Made by a program: the position numbers and the translations under genes. The notes under the pieces are model-generated. The model made no database searches. It saw only the letters and a list, made by a program, of their open reading frames with translations, and was not told where the DNA came from. Positions 13,066-27,200 of a stretch of 64,000 bases of DNA are shown here, piece after piece (positions within the stretch are counted from its first letter, which is position 1; every line of letters starts with the position of its first letter). Source of the DNA: Pohlia nutans (lineage: Eukaryota; Streptophyta; Bryopsida; Bryales; Mniaceae); contig CM040099.1 of assembly GCA_022496805.1 (NCBI GenBank), positions 1,676,501 through 1,740,500 of the forward strand, given 5' to 3'.

Positions 13066-13201
13066 TTTTTTTTTTGACACAAACAAAGGGAGACCCTTTA
13101 TTGCGAGAAAGAAGCAAGATACAGCCCAACCCCACCGAAGCCGGCGAGGAGGGAAACTAAAAGCCTACTCAATATCCTCACTAACCTGGAAGTCTGTAAC
13201 T
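13066..13201 (-). mobile_element. Short 5'-truncated retroposon tail with poly(A) and 14 bp target-site duplication
   Basis: The direct repeat TTCTTCGTTGTTTT occurs at 13052-13065 and 13202-13215. Between them is a poly-T run (poly-A on the minus strand) followed by about 120 bp whose A-tail-proximal part, GACACAAACAAAGGGAGACC, resembles the insert at 46876-46922. This is target-primed insertion of a heavily truncated LINE or a SINE, sitting in the copia relic. Confidence 0.75.
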
Positions 13202-13405
13202 TTCTTCGTTGTTTTGAGTAGGGTCCTATACTTTGATTTTGTTCATGATAGTGCCACATATGTCTGCTTTTTTGTATACAGATGATGGATGTGGATCTAA
13301 TGGTGAAAATTAATTCATAGGCTTGTCGATTTCTTTTTGTCAATGTAGCCGGTAAATTGGAATTTTTAACTTTTGAAATAGAACATGCTAGCACTTAGAG
13401 TTTCT

Positions 13406-13951
13406 TTAACCCTTTAGCGCGCCGGCGTCCAGATTCTGGACGCCGGATGAATTTCAGCAGCTCGATTTCTGTAGGTACCGAATGTTTTTCATCCATTTTT
13501 TTTTTTTCATTCTTGTGCTAGTTGAATACCATTTGTACGGTATGGATCTTCCAAATAAGATAATGTGAATTTTTGAAAAATTACAAAAGTGATTAATGTC
13601 AAGTTTCAATCTTAGTTCAAAACGAAAGACCTTAAATATGATTTTCCATAATAAGTAGAATCAAATAATGGAAACCATACCATCTCGTAGTGCATGTCAT
13701 TCTAATTTCATTACAATATTTTTAAATTTTTTTGTGTTAATTTTGGATTTTAAATTGAATTTCAAGAGAAAACCTTGCAAAATTACTTTAAAAATATTAA
13801 TAATAAATATGATGAATCCAACCGTACGGATGTTATCTACACATTGACATTTACAACTTTGTTTTGTACATCAACTCCATTTTCGTTTTTCATCAACCAT
13901 TTTATAACAAATATTTGAAAACAGTGTTGAATCGGGACGTTAAAGGGTTAA
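13406..13951 (-). mobile_element. TTAA-flanked miniature element, subfamily C, copy 2 (inverted)
   Basis: 546 bp, TTAA at both ends with CCCTTTAG and AAAGGG termini. CCGTACGG at 13822-13829 lies 118 bp from the right end. A short perfect inverted repeat, CGGCGTCC with GGACGCCG, sits just inside the left end at about 13426-13445. It separates the copia RNase H and integrase relics. Confidence 0.72.
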
Positions 13952-14299
13952 TGTACTGAAAAATAGATTTGACCACGTGTAGGCATGTGTGCTTGTTGTA
14001 GACTAGTGGGACCCGTGCCGTTGAGCACATTGACTTCAAAGAGCTTGGATTGTCTCCTCGACGGATTCCAGCGCGGAACGGTCGAGTGAGACAAAGCATG
14101 CTGTATTGTATAATAGATGTGTCTCATCAGGAAGTAAATGCAAAAAACTAATCACAGTATCAGGTTCTACGTAGTTGGGTAGATCTTCGTTGCCATACAT
14201 ATCTCGTCACTGGTTACCAAAGCCCTCTCTAACAACATTGAAATAGAGCTATCGAACTCCTCAATGTCACTAAGATCTATTCACTCTCATTTTTCATTT

Positions 14300-14610
14300 G
14301 CAATATGTGCACTTTGCACTTATTGAAATTCTCAACCTAGGTGTTGAATTTTGTGAATTCATCTAGAATTTAATCTTTAGTTTTGATGAGCAAAAACCAT
14401 ACTTTCTTACTATATTCATCAATAAAGATTAAAAATTACGTTGTTCCATTGTAGGCTTCAGTGCGAAACAGTTTGCAAACATTACCATGTATAAGCTGCA
14501 ACAGTTGTATGGTTGTTGATGTGCTTTTGAAAAACTTCTTGTGTGATTGTTTTATCTTTTGGCAGATGTCACATATATATACGGTAACATCATATCACGT
14601 GGATGATCCA
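14300..14610 (-). pseudogene. Ty1/copia GAG-pre-integrase and integrase fragment, degraded
   Basis: The minus-strand translation contains CDICQKIKQSHKKFF, then LLQLIHGNVCKLF, then FLIFIDEYSKKVWFLL and IKTKD. These match the copia order of a CxxC element, LxLxHxDxCGP and YFxTFIDDYSRKxWxYxLKxK. In-frame stops interrupt it. Its catalytic aspartate block beyond the first strand is lost. Confidence 0.7.
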
Positions 14611-14611
14611 A

Positions 14612-15460
14612 TAACCGATATGTACTATAAACCAACAATATCTCCAAATGGTATTCATTGAGAGCTTCTAATTCTACACCGGTACTAGATTTGCGTGAAG
14701 ATTTATGGGTCATTTATTATAGAATGTGAAAGTGAAGTGTGACAGGTTTCAATAGTGAAGTTTTTTTTGATGTAGCCATGGTCAAACGCATCTAATTTTT
14801 TTGAATAAGTGGTTTTTAGGGTGTTTTTCAATCAAACACACTTATTTTGCATCTTTCTATTGATTAACCTCTAAGTGCTCAAATGGTCATTTTTACATCT
14901 ATAGGGGTTGAAATAAATTAATAAAGAAGCTTCAAAGAAGGTAACAAAATTAATCAAGATTGAAGAGATGAAACAATATATTTATGAACAATAAAAATAT
15001 GATTTCAAAGTAACTACAATCACTTACAATTTCCAAAGTGAACTTCTCCATTTTTAGTTTGGGCACTCATTGGTAAACAAACACCACTTGAATGTTAACT
15101 TCCCAGATAACAATAAAATCATTTCTAAACACACAATGTAATAATAGAAGGGTAGGACTTATGGTTTTAAATTTAGATGAATCATTCTAAATATGTTGTG
15201 CTTATAGCATCTCCATATATTCTACAAGTGTGCTTTAACGTACATATACATATTGGTGAACAAAATGCTTCTAGAGTCCTATGTCATTTTGATTGCAAAA
15301 ACTTACAACTAATTCTACAAAGGTCCAATTGAAATGAATCAAATGGGTTAGATACAACTTCCATTTGCTTTTCAAGTAAAAATTCTTGAAGCATTTCAAG
15401 ATATGAAACCCCTCAAAAAAACCAAATTCACCTTTAACAAAACATTTATGGCACCTTTTA
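14612..15460. other. Repeat-derived AT-rich DNA
   Basis: No gene recognised. A 50 bp relic at about 14862-14912 keeps both TTAA-type ends of a subfamily A element (TTAACCTCTAAGTGCTC and ATAGGGGTTGA) and almost no interior. Confidence 0.5.
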
Positions 15461-15694
15461 CCTTGAACTTCTAAAGGACCAAGAAGCTTGGATTGGGTCT
15501 CATGTTTCTTTTAGTAGTTTTGAGTAAGGACTTCCTTTTGTACAAATTTATTTATTTTTGGATCAACAAATGCGGCAATATTCTTCATTGTTTCGAGGGA
15601 TGTAAATTTTGGTTCCATGTGAGTTGTATTTTTCACAATATGACTTATTGGATTTGTCATTTAAACCATAAACTCTTGGTCCTTTAGAGGTTAA
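15460..15694 (-). mobile_element. TTAA-flanked miniature element, subfamily B, copy 2 (inverted)
   Basis: The right end is GGTCCTTTAGAGG plus TTAA (15691-15694). The left end is degraded, with CTAAAGGACCAAGAAGC near 15472. The interior matches 1412-1652 in reverse orientation. Confidence 0.5.
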
Positions 15695-16209
15695 CCTGCT
15701 TTAACCCCTAAGCGCTCAAAGGACCATTTTTTGGTCGTTGCCCAAATTTAACGGGATGTCCGGAACAAAAAGTATTTTTTGAGAAAATAAAAAATACTTT
15801 AAAGTACTAAATAAAGTCTACTTTTCAACCCAATTTGAATTATGGGAATCCAAATTAAACTCCACGCGGGAGAAATTTTCAAAGTAGATCACCTCAACAT
15901 TGTGTTATTGTTATAAAATTTTCTATTTGGGGAAAGTAATGATGATCCCTCCATCATTTCTTTTGCGTTTTTGAAGTTTACAATAGATAGCCCAATTTTA
16001 ACCAATCATACTAAATTTTGAACTCTAAGATTGAATATTACAATTTATAAAAAAATTCAAAGGTTAATGCTTTTAAATTCATTAAAAATGATATAGAGTT
16101 CTTTTTAGAAGTTTGATAGTACGGATAATTTGTAGAGGTGATACTCTACATTTTTTTAGAACCAAACTTCATCAAACATATGGAAGGCACATATTATAAC
16201 ACATCTATG

Positions 16210-16221
16210 TTTTGTTCAATA
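16210..16221 (+). repeat. LINE target-site duplication, left
   Basis: TTTTGTTCAATA, repeated exactly at 28765-28776. The homologous empty site on the other strand is 377-388 in the uninterrupted copy. Confidence 0.9.
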
Positions 16222-17860
16222 GGGAAAATGAGAGCTCGATGAGGCGCAGCTAGAACGCAGAGGAGGCAGCAATCTGAGATGATTCCAGAGGAGATGTTTG
16301 TGAACTAGATCATCAGGACCTGCTTCGAAAGGTGTGATCTCCATACCGCAGCGGCCTGTTTTCAAGCGAGAGTAATGCCAGATCTAGATCTGGAGTTGCA
16401 GGCGCGTAACAAGTAGATCCGAGAGGAGTGAACCCCGTACCGCATATGCTTTCCTTACCACCGGCATACTAATCTCAGATCTGGATTGCTCAAGCAAGAT
16501 AGGAGGGAAGATCAAGTGTGTGGGCGTCACAAGGTGATGTGCAACACCCGACTTTCTTCCTCCCGATCACACCTCAACAACTACTCTGTTTGCAATCAAG
16601 GATTGACTGCCTCATTCTGCAAAGACGACACCAACGCATGATCGACACTCCAACCACAGATACTCTCTTACTCCCTCACACTGTTCTTTGCTGTAGCCAT
16701 AGCACCATTTTATTTCCCATTTCTACTCATTTGTCCACTCCTGATCTTGCCATTTTTTCCAAAACTCCGTTGAACCCTTGCATTTGCCTCACTTGCCGTC
16801 CTCAACCGTGCTATAACAAATATATTGCTAGCAATGTTTGTAGTTGCACAGATTTGAAGAGTGTCCGCCTCAAGCCCATTACTGTAACCAAGATCCAGTG
16901 CCGCAAGCACAAAGACTGCAGCTAGCACTACATCAGCAGCTAGCAGCCCTGCATCCACACTACACCAACAGCCCTGCATCAGTGAGCTACACTCGCAGCC
17001 CCCGGATTTCGTCAATCACGCAGCTGCAAAGACATCCTCGTCGCCAACGCAGTGCAGCAACGCCAACTTCGTCACCAACACAGCTGCCAGAATCAACAGC
17101 GGTACAACACGCGCGTAGCAAACCAAACACAACCAAGTTCGTAGTAGACCTCATTGCGCAAACAGCCCCACACGCCTAAACGGATCCAGCCAAGATATAG
17201 ATCGTAACATCAAAAATCAGCGCTGCAGTACCGCCCTTGAAGCAACACACCAGAACCGATCAGACTCTTTTGGTGCAGCGTCTGCTCAAGAGTGACTCAA
17301 CTCCGAATCCTCAAGATCGTCACCACATCAGCAACGTAACGAGCCAGATCCAAGTGACAGCAGCTCCAACAACAACAGTTGAAGCAGTACCAGCAGCTAG
17401 AGGGGTGCTAACCTGCCTCACCAACCGCAGCTACTGGGTCAAGCCAGCAGCCAACAATATGCCGCAAAGACACCCAACACCGACCAGCAGCTTGAATCTG
17501 CACCACCAGCACAAATCAGGTAAGCACTCTTACCCAAACCTCATAGTTTTCCACTTTCTGGTCTGGAAAATTCCATACCCGAGTTCCTATCATCAGCTTG
17601 CCAACATCAACCACGTGATCCAGAGGCATAGCCCAAAATCGCAGAGACAGCATCAATCAGGTAAGTCACGCAACCCTAATTCGCACTTCTATTATTTTCT
17701 TTGCACTCCCCTGCTTATCCCAAGGTACACTATTCCCCTTGTCCTCCCTTATCTGTTTTATTCCTTAGCTTCACTAACCAACTTTAGCAACGCTGCCTCT
17801 ATTAGCACTTCTCTTTGCAGCCCTAGGGCTCTCTTTCGGAACTTTTTTGCAGACACTCCT
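16222..17860 (+). other. LINE 5' untranslated region
   Basis: GC-richer than the flanks, rich in CAGC and CAAC repeats. Its length suggests that it holds an internal promoter. An open frame from 17237 runs into ORF1 without a clear coding signature before the Met at 17861. Confidence 0.5.
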
Positions 17861-20534
17861 ATGGAAACTCGACAGACCACTTGGATTTGCCCTAGAGAAG
17901 ACAGACAAGCTACAAGTATGGCGGTGGACCCCCCGTCAGCTCACCTCATGAAGCTACTCGAAGCTAAAGCAGCAAGAGAAGCCAGAGCCAACATTGGGAA
18001 AAACAACAAGAATAATGCCGCTACAGCTGTGGAGTCCAACGACGAAGAGGAAGATACTGTAATGATGACTAGTGACAATGAAGATATGAGCAACGAAGAC
18101 ATGCGTACCCAAACCACAGAAGAGTATATGAAAGAATGCAGTCGCAAGGAGACGGCCGATAGAGAGACTGGGCAGCAGAAGACCGGCGCCAGAAACACCT
18201 AGCGCAGTGAATCCGTTGACGCTCGCAGCAATTCCGTCAACACCCGCAACAACACAATCGAAGCCCGCAGTAACAAGAAGAAAACGGCGAATCATGCAGA
18301 ACGCGGCAGGAGCGTAACTAGACAAAGAGATAGCGACACTACAGACCGGCTCAACAAAAGCAGGAGCGCTCACTGCAGAGGCGAAGGCAACAGCGACAAC
18401 CGGAGCCGCAACGAGAAAGCATCGGAACACAACGGAACAAGAGCAGGTAAGGAAAAAGAGCAGGGGAGGAGCGAAACCAGGCAAGATACGGGCAACGGAG
18501 AAGGTCGTATCGGCAACACAAGCAAACAAACCCCAAAGAAAGCAGCCACTGGCCAAGGCAAGAACAATGGCGAAGGGCACCACGGCAACAACGGCGCTCG
18601 GGAGAACGCATTCAACGGCGACCACGAAGGAGCTGCAGTCAGCCACGAAAAGACCAACATCGGCCGCCGAAGAGAAGACCCAGGAAAGCGAGTGGCGACC
18701 ACAGAAGTAACGAGAGGCGGCAGCAGTACTGTCGAAGAAGAATACATGGACGAGATGAGCCCCAGCGGCGAGCGAGGACGCGGCAGCGAGCGAGGACGCA
18801 GCGGCGAGCAAGGTCGCAACGGCGAGCGAAGACGCAACGGCGAGCGTGGACGCAACAACGGCATAGACGATGTCTTAGCCCACGAGAAGAATAACAAAGA
18901 CAAGCAGAATTTCTCAGAGGGCAGAGGTGAGCCAGCAGACTCTGATCAGCTAGAATTCGACCCCCCCACTGAAATTGAGTCCCTTAACTCTAAGCCTAAT
19001 CACACTAACATTGCTATAGGCCCACGCAATCCATTATTTTAAATGAGCTTCAAGCATATGGAAAATCTAAGCCGGGAGAGGGAAGAAGATATAATTTTTA
19101 TGGACGAAACCATTGAGGATATGGTGACTAGAGGCATGCCCGAAGAGGAAGCGGTAGAGGTTTGGGATACTACCGTGGCTTTCCCACGAACACCCCAAAT
19201 TCTCTACCCCACCGCTAGAGATGATGGCATTTTAGGGCAACACATTAATCTAACACAACTTCCTTTTGAGACCCCGGTTGACCCAATCACCGGGTTGTCA
19301 TTTGATTTCCATGTTGAAATACACTTTGAAGTGTATATGGAATGCCCCATCCTTTATGACACCGCTAAGGCGCTAATCACTAATAGACTCACCAAAATGA
19401 ATATTCCCTTGGCGATATTGTGCTTTAGTGCCAAAAGTGGTGGCATTAGGGGGGTGTGGAATGGAGTTGTTAAATTCCATCTCCTTAACCCCAAAACGGA
19501 TGGAATCGGGCTACTTAAAGGGCTGTGCCCCTTTATCCTCACATTAGACATTGTTGATGAGTGCTCTAAACCGTTTGCTCCAAAAATGTGCTAGGGAAGG
19601 TTTGTAAAAACTACCATAGTGTTTCTAAACACGCTAACCTCTCTATTAAGATTAGGAGTGACAATTTAATGTATGTCACCGCTTGCTCTCTCTTTCATGA
19701 TGTTTTGAGAAATAGCTTTCTCAAAACACATGATTTTGAGATTGTGGATGTGCAAAAGCGCACTCTTGAAAGCCACGCTTACTTAATGGCTCCCACACCT
19801 AAGCAAGCGGAAAAGATAAGAATGCACCATGTGGCCGCTAATCACGAGGTGATAATGCCACAAAAAAAGATTAGTCATGCTCCTCGCATCACGCCCGAGG
19901 CTAGGGCTAAGAAGGATGCTTTAACCCTTACACTCACTAACCTTCTTATCTTGAAAACGGTGGTAGACACCGCCGAAGCCATCACTAACACAATGGAGAA
20001 CAAAAACATCGTCTCTATATGGTTTCATAGAGAGTTGGGAAAGATGCACAATGGGAGTGCTAATGTTTGTTGCACAAACCCCATTGTGTACCGTTCCTTC
20101 TTGAACAAAACGCACATTAAAGGAGGGCAATACGTGGACATTTCTCCACATAGAAGGAGTCTTGAAGGGACGGAGCCTCCAACAAAAGAGCAAGTTGAAG
20201 CTTGGGGCTTCAACGATATCAACGCGGCCTTGGTAAATACTGTTACCACCCTTGTCTCTTCTACCCCTTCTATAACCAAAGAGGATTTGAAAAAAATATT
20301 GGAAGAAAACAACAAAACCTTGAGGGAGGAGAACAAGAAAATGAGAAAAGACTTGGAGGTGTCCATGGAGAAGAAATGAATGAAGAAAAAATTGTCAACG
20401 ACGCCAAACACAACGAACTACAAGCAAAGATTGATGCCATGCACAAGAACATTATGTTAGCAATTCAAGGCCTTGGAGATATCAAAGGTAGTGCTTCCCG
20501 CCCCACCATAGAATACTCAAAAAATGTGGATTGA
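17861..20534 (+). pseudogene. LINE ORF1 (charged linker, conserved domain, coiled coil), broken
   Basis: The frame starting METRQTTWICPRED at 17861 runs to about 19585, with a TAG at 18200-18202 and a TAA at 19040-19042. It continues after a one-base shift in an A-run as 19588-20379, and probably after another shift to the stop at 20534. The first ~390 residues are low complexity and charged, with repeats such as RGRSGEQGRNGERRR near 18760-18850. Next comes a folded segment (about 19043-20200) with no motif I recognise. The end is a Glu/Lys-rich coiled coil. The role as ORF1 RNA-binding/particle protein is inferred from position. I see no zinc knuckle or RRM signature. Confidence 0.6.
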
Positions 20535-20779
20535 AAAAAGACCAAAAGATAGAATACATAGTATTTTTTATACTCTATAGTATTAGAATCTACATACTTT
20601 ATACTACATACTATTCAGTATTTATACAATATCTATACGATATAATATCTAATATTTTACAGTATAGAAATACCAAATACATATACATACCTTTTTAGTA
20701 TACATATACTGCGATACTATACATCATATATAAAAAGGTATACACAAATACCAAAAAATACAAATACGATTATACAATA

Positions 20780-20965
20780 CTTTTGTGTACAAATACCAAT
20801 ACAAATACCAATACAAATACAAATACAAATACCAATACCAATACCAATACCAATACCAATACCAATACAAATACAAATACCCATACAAAAATCAACACAA
20901 ATACCAAAACAACTATCAACACATATACCAATCCCAATACAAATACCAAACCCAAAACCAATACC
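20780..20965 (+). repeat. CAAATAC/CAATAC microsatellite
   Basis: Imperfect tandem repeats of a 6 bp unit (AATACC, AATACA) about 180 bp long, between LINE ORF1 and ORF2. Open frames across it translate to runs of Thr-Asn or Tyr-Lys/Gln and are not genes. Confidence 0.85.
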
Positions 20966-21265
20966 AAAAACAAAAACAAGTCAAACAACCATGACAAAAT
21001 AAATAAAAACAATCAACATGCAAAATACATTATACATAAAACAAAAAGAATGAACAGAAAACCCAACAAAAATAAAACCAAACAAAATAAATGGACTCGG
21101 CCTAACGGCCTCGTCCAAAAAAAACATCATTAAGAACAATGGACTCGGCCTCCCGGCCTCGTCCAAAATAGACAAATAAACAAAGCCCAAAAAACTCCCC
21201 TAAAAAGAAACTTTGTACACCAATTATAAATATTATGCGGGGACATCGAATCCAACCCCGGGCCC

Positions 21266-24200
21266 ATGCCCGACTTACTAAAAACACATCCACCTACACA
21301 TAAAAGAAGATCCAAAACATACTTTATACCAAGCACGATTAAATTACAACCAGAGTACCAACATTTAGCAGAACAATTCGCACCTATCCTAAAAAAAACC
21401 CATCCCAATCATGCGGAAGCCAGTAACGACTATCCACACATATCTAATTATATTCACCAAAATCAACATCATCCATCACCAAGAATTTTATATGCACTCA
21501 TAGTTACAATAAGTCCATCAAAAGAAACATGTGATCAACTTTTAATACAAATTCCCAACCCTGATTGGACAACATTACTGCTAGAAAGAATATCCTTACT
21601 CCAAAATCCACTAGAAAGGCACATATTAACTACACACCCATATACATAATTTACAAACAAGAATCAAAATATAATAAATCCACCAAATACAATTCATAAA
21701 GAAATCTATGCTTTTATCCATCAACATAATGGCCCAATAACCCTTCAAAACATGATCAATAAATTCCCATTCCTCCCCATCAATTTGTTAGAAGAAACAT
21801 TAAAAAATATGAACCATTACAAGAATACACGCACCCTCCACCTCTCCCAGACATACCTATAGTACAACTACAAGAAATTCGTACAACAAACCATAATACG
21901 AGATTTATTACTTGGAATGCCTCTTCACTAAATACGGCCCTTCCAAACCTACAAGAACTAATCAACACACCAGATGAACGTGCTATCATCACAATACAAG
22001 AAACTAAAATAACTGCTACAAAATCCACCAAATACATACAAAATTTATTTCCAAAATACAAATTGATTTTTAACAACACACGCCCTAACAAAATGCATGC
22101 AACAACGAATGCCATACGTACCCGCAAGAGGAGGCCTCCTCACAATAATGCACCAAAAATATGCGTATCCCGGTAACATCACCAAAATCCCAACTCCCAA
22201 GGAAATATCACCCTATTTACAAATAACAAAAATAGACAATAAACCACTACAAACTTGGCTAATTATTCACATGTATATGCCGTCTCATGTAGAAGATACA
22301 CAATATATACCATTGATCCAACAAACCATAACACAACAAATCAATGCTCATCCATATACCACATACATACTGTGTGGAGATTTTAATAGAAACATAGCAC
22401 TTATTGGACGTAAAAATAATACCGACACAACCCCACCACAAATGGAAGATATAGAATGAAGAACATTTACAAATAATCTACAATTAGAATATATTCCAAC
22501 AAACTGCCAATTTTCCAGACAAGGGGGTCAAAATTATAACCAAACCAGCCTAATAGATGGATACTATATCAAAACACCAGATAATACTTTATACACATCA
22601 ACCACAGACAACGACCACAACCTTAACTCTGACCACTCACCAGTAACACTACACATACCACCGAATGCCTTATTAGCAAGACCCATTCCAATAACAAACA
22701 AAACAACAAGAATTCTAAACCCCATACCACAAGAAAATATGGAAAAATTCAAAATAGAATACTTTGAAGAAAATGCTCTACAAATAAATGAACTCGTCAC
22801 AATATTATCAAATGATCAACTAACAGACGTCCAATAGCAAACATCATGCTCAAAACTAGATCACTTGATACAAAAAATATCAGACAAAATTCAAGAAACC
22901 TGCAGTGCACCACCACTCCCAACACTAACAAATCGCACCTCTCAACAAGGAGGCTTCCTACCAAGAAAACTACAAAAATCATGGAAAAAACATCTATCCA
23001 CTTACCATCTAATTAGAAAAACAATATACATAACAAAAAATATACATAACTGGCAAACACATCCAATAATTGAAGAATTAAAAATCCATACAAATGTAAA
23101 CATCCCACCACTCCCAACCCAAGAACATGACCAAATAGAATGGATACAATCATTAGTAGAAATAGCCAAAACAGCAAAAACACAAGCACGAAAAATCACT
23201 ACAAAATTCACCCAAAGTTGTATAAAAAAGGCAATTCAAAAATACAAACAACTATACGACAAAAGCCCAAAGAAAATAAACAAAAAAGTCTTCAAAAATC
23301 AAGAAACACCACCACTAGACTGCATTATGGATAGAAACAACAACATACTGACCAACCTAGAAGACATAGCAAATGAAATCCACATCCAACAATCAATTAG
23401 CAATAGACCTACATTACCAACATGCTACTACCAACCCGAACACGAAATACAATGTACTTGAGGAGTTAGACAATACCCATGGCACGACCTTGATGGTTTT
23501 GTAATAGAAAAAAGAGGACATCCACAAACACCACTTTATAAACACTTTGATAAGGAAACATATGAAATGTGTCTTAAAAACCTATCCTACAATAAAACAC
23601 CAGGTCCAGACAAAATTCCCAACTCAATACTAAAAACATGCCCGAAAACTTCCAATATCTACTCTTTTTATTCTTCACTCATTGCTACAAACAAAAACAA
23701 ATCCCAGTCTCATGGAAAATTAGTCTAACTATACTACTTTATAAAAAAGGAAACCCAACACAACTGCCAAACCACAGACCTATAGCACTTGCAAACACAA
23801 TATACAAACTCTTCACCAGTACGTTAACTTACATATTATCAGCATACGGTGAAAAATACCAAATCCTACACGATAGTCAAGAAGGATTCAGAGCAGAAAG
23901 AAGTACAACAAGACAATTACAACTCCTCATAGCAGCACTAGAAGATGCAAAATTTAAGAACCAGGACATATATCTACTTTATATAGACTTCAAAAATGCA
24001 TTTGGCTCACTAGATCATCCAAGACTCCTAACTATAATGAAAGACCTTGGATACCCAGAAGATGCAATTATGCTAGTTGGCAACATCTACTCCCATTCAA
24101 ACACCATTTTTACTGGTGAACACTTTGGCAAAACAAAACCAATACCCATTCAAAGAGGAACCATACAAGGAGATACACTTAGTCCATATCTTTTCATAAT

Positions 24201-27200
24201 TTTTCTTGAACCACTTCTGAGATGGCTACAAAGAGGGGAAAATGGCTACAAATTTGGTACATCAGAAATCCAAATTAGCTCTGCAGCATACGCGGACGAT
24301 TTAGCAGCTATATCAAACAATACAAAAGCACTACAAATACAACTAAACAAAATAGACAAATTTTGTAAATGGGCGGGCATGGACTTGGGAGTCACAAAAT
24401 GCGCCTTTACCGGTTGCCCAAATAAATCCAAAATGCCACCAAACAAATTTAAAACCCACATCACAAACCAAAAAATCAATTACAGAGACCAGACATTACC
24501 AGTACTCTATCAAAACGAACCGTATGTATACTTAGGCATACAATTAGTTCCATCACTAAAATGGAAACTCCAAACACATATCACCACAACTAAAATAATA
24601 GACCAATGTACACAATTATCAAAATGTCCTGCCACCATCAAACAAAGAATCAGTATGGTGGACACAGTGATCAGAGGAGGCATAGCCTACAGCTTCTATG
24701 CAGTCCCATATTCACTTCCAACGATTAAAAAACTGGATAAGAAAATTATTGCAATCCAGAAAACAATATGTGGACTACCTAAAAGCACTGCACACATAAT
24801 AACACAACTACCCCATGATTTATTTGGACTGGAAGCCTTCTTTCTAAAAAATGCCTACCTCAGATGCATTGGTGAACAACTTCGAAATGCACTTAACGAC
24901 AAAGGGAGGCTTGGAATAATATATAAAGGACTAATACAACACATACTTGTTAAAGCCGGCGGTGCCGAAAACATCCCACGAATTAAGCGCCAAGATTGCA
25001 TTACATCACCTACAACACGTACACTATTCCTTCTGCAAAAAGAAGTTGGTATACACCTTAAAGGCACAGAAGAGAACTTTCAACTCGATATGACTAAACT
25101 AGAACGAGAATGGCGTTCTACAGTCACAAATGACCTACCACAATTAGATCCAAAACTCTCCATCAAATTATTATATAAATTAATGGCACACAAAATGTAT
25201 AATATTAATCAAATCATCCTTCTCAACGGCACAAAACTAATGTCACCAGAAGAATTTAAAATATACTATCAAAATCCAACTAAACTAGACAAAAGTGCAC
25301 TAAACATAGCAGAACAACTCTTCTGTGAACCAAAATGTGACGAAGATTGCCCAAACCCATGTCAAATACACTTACCACCCCGCACTCTAAAAGAAAAATA
25401 CAAAATATACAACCATAGAATAATACCAAGAACACCAACAAATCCGGTACAAGTCCCTCAACCTCTACAACAACCAGCCCCACCACAAAACATAAAAAAC
25501 GACCCTATAAGATTCCCAATTCACACAATATTAAACCACAAAACAATTACAACTAAAGACAAATATAAAATACCAAAAAAATACAACACCTATCTATGTC
25601 AATGGATAGACTCAAACCATATAACATATAATAAATGGGTAGTACAACGCGAACTATTCCCACTAAATCTACCAACAGTAATACATCATAATATAAACCT
25701 ACTTACAAATTACTATACAGATCTTAAAAACAAACACTATCAAAATATTATAAATACACAATTTACACTCGAACAAAACCGAGACACTAGACACATCCCA
25801 CCCCCAACAATAACTCCCTACATTAAAACATTTACAACTGAATGCAACCCAGACAGAGACATAGACACAAACAAGTACACCATTCAAACACAAAATGATA
25901 AAACCCACATATATAATGACATAGGTAAATATATCACCACCATTCCAACTACAAGAATAAAATGGTTATGGCAACAATATAACAACAATAAATACAACAA
26001 CCATAGACTAATACCTGCTATACAACCATTTGGAACGGAAGTAGTCTGGTTATACCAAAGATACGAACACAAAAACCACAAAAAGAATACAATAAAAACA
26101 CCACACCATACCATTCCATCCAGCATTCTAGACACACTAATAACAACATTTAATATAACACACTCATACTTTTCTTCACCAATTACATGTTCCATGAAAT
26201 CTACCCAATTCTTCTCTACATTCGCAAGAGATAGGATTTTTGGCTCACTAGGAACAGCCTTTCAATACAAATGGAAAGGTATTGGATATGCTCACCCAAA
26301 TGACGCCGAAACAGCACAACAAGCAATACACTGGGCTAGAATAGCAGCAAAACAAGACCCAGAAACTGTCACCATTTTAGCAATCCCAGACACCAACTGG
26401 TACCAAAACCTATCACCATACAACGGACCCTTTCCGGACACGCATGCCATTATACACTTTGCTGCGAACACCATTACGTATGACGAACCAACAATCCCAC
26501 TAATACCCAACAAAACCCGAAACGAACCACTTGCAATACACATATGGTGTATTCATCATCAAAACAACAACATTGGCACAATAAACCAAATAAACACCAT
26601 AAACACAGCAATTGAAAATCTACAAATTACACAACACCATACACAAACAGCACCACCAACACCATTAAACACAAAAGTTAACAAAAGCACAAAATGGAAC
26701 AAACTTCTATACCCACCCTATAACAATCTACAAAACAAGTGGATCGATCCCCTTCCAAACTTCGAAATTAACACTATACTAAAATTTCTACCACAATATA
26801 GCTATTACACAGATGGATCCTTTTTACCACCTAAAGAAGCGGATGATGGCTATTGAAAAAAAAGAGAAAGCTGGATATGGCATATACAACTCAACAAAAC
26901 CAGATGTACAAATATCAAAAAGACTGCCTGGACTACAAACATGCTTCAGAGCAGAATTAATGGCCATACACGAAACACTCTCACTAATCACCACTCCATA
27001 TATGAACGAATCTGCACACATCTTTATTGATTGCCTCAATAATATACATGTTCTAAACACACAACTAAAACACCCTACCCAACAAAATAACCATGCAGAT
27101 AAAACCATATTAAAAGAAATGGTTGAAATGCTACAAAAACGTACACAACCCACCACAATCTACAAAGTTAAAGCACACACAAAAATCAACGGAAATGAAC

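Noticed and set aside
17954..18811. 285-codon frame on the minus strand within LINE ORF1
   Set aside because: It is the complement of the low-complexity charged linker of ORF1 on the plus strand.
20770..21133. Frames of Thr-Asn, Tyr-Lys and Val-Leu repeats
   Set aside because: Translations of a CAAATAC-type microsatellite.
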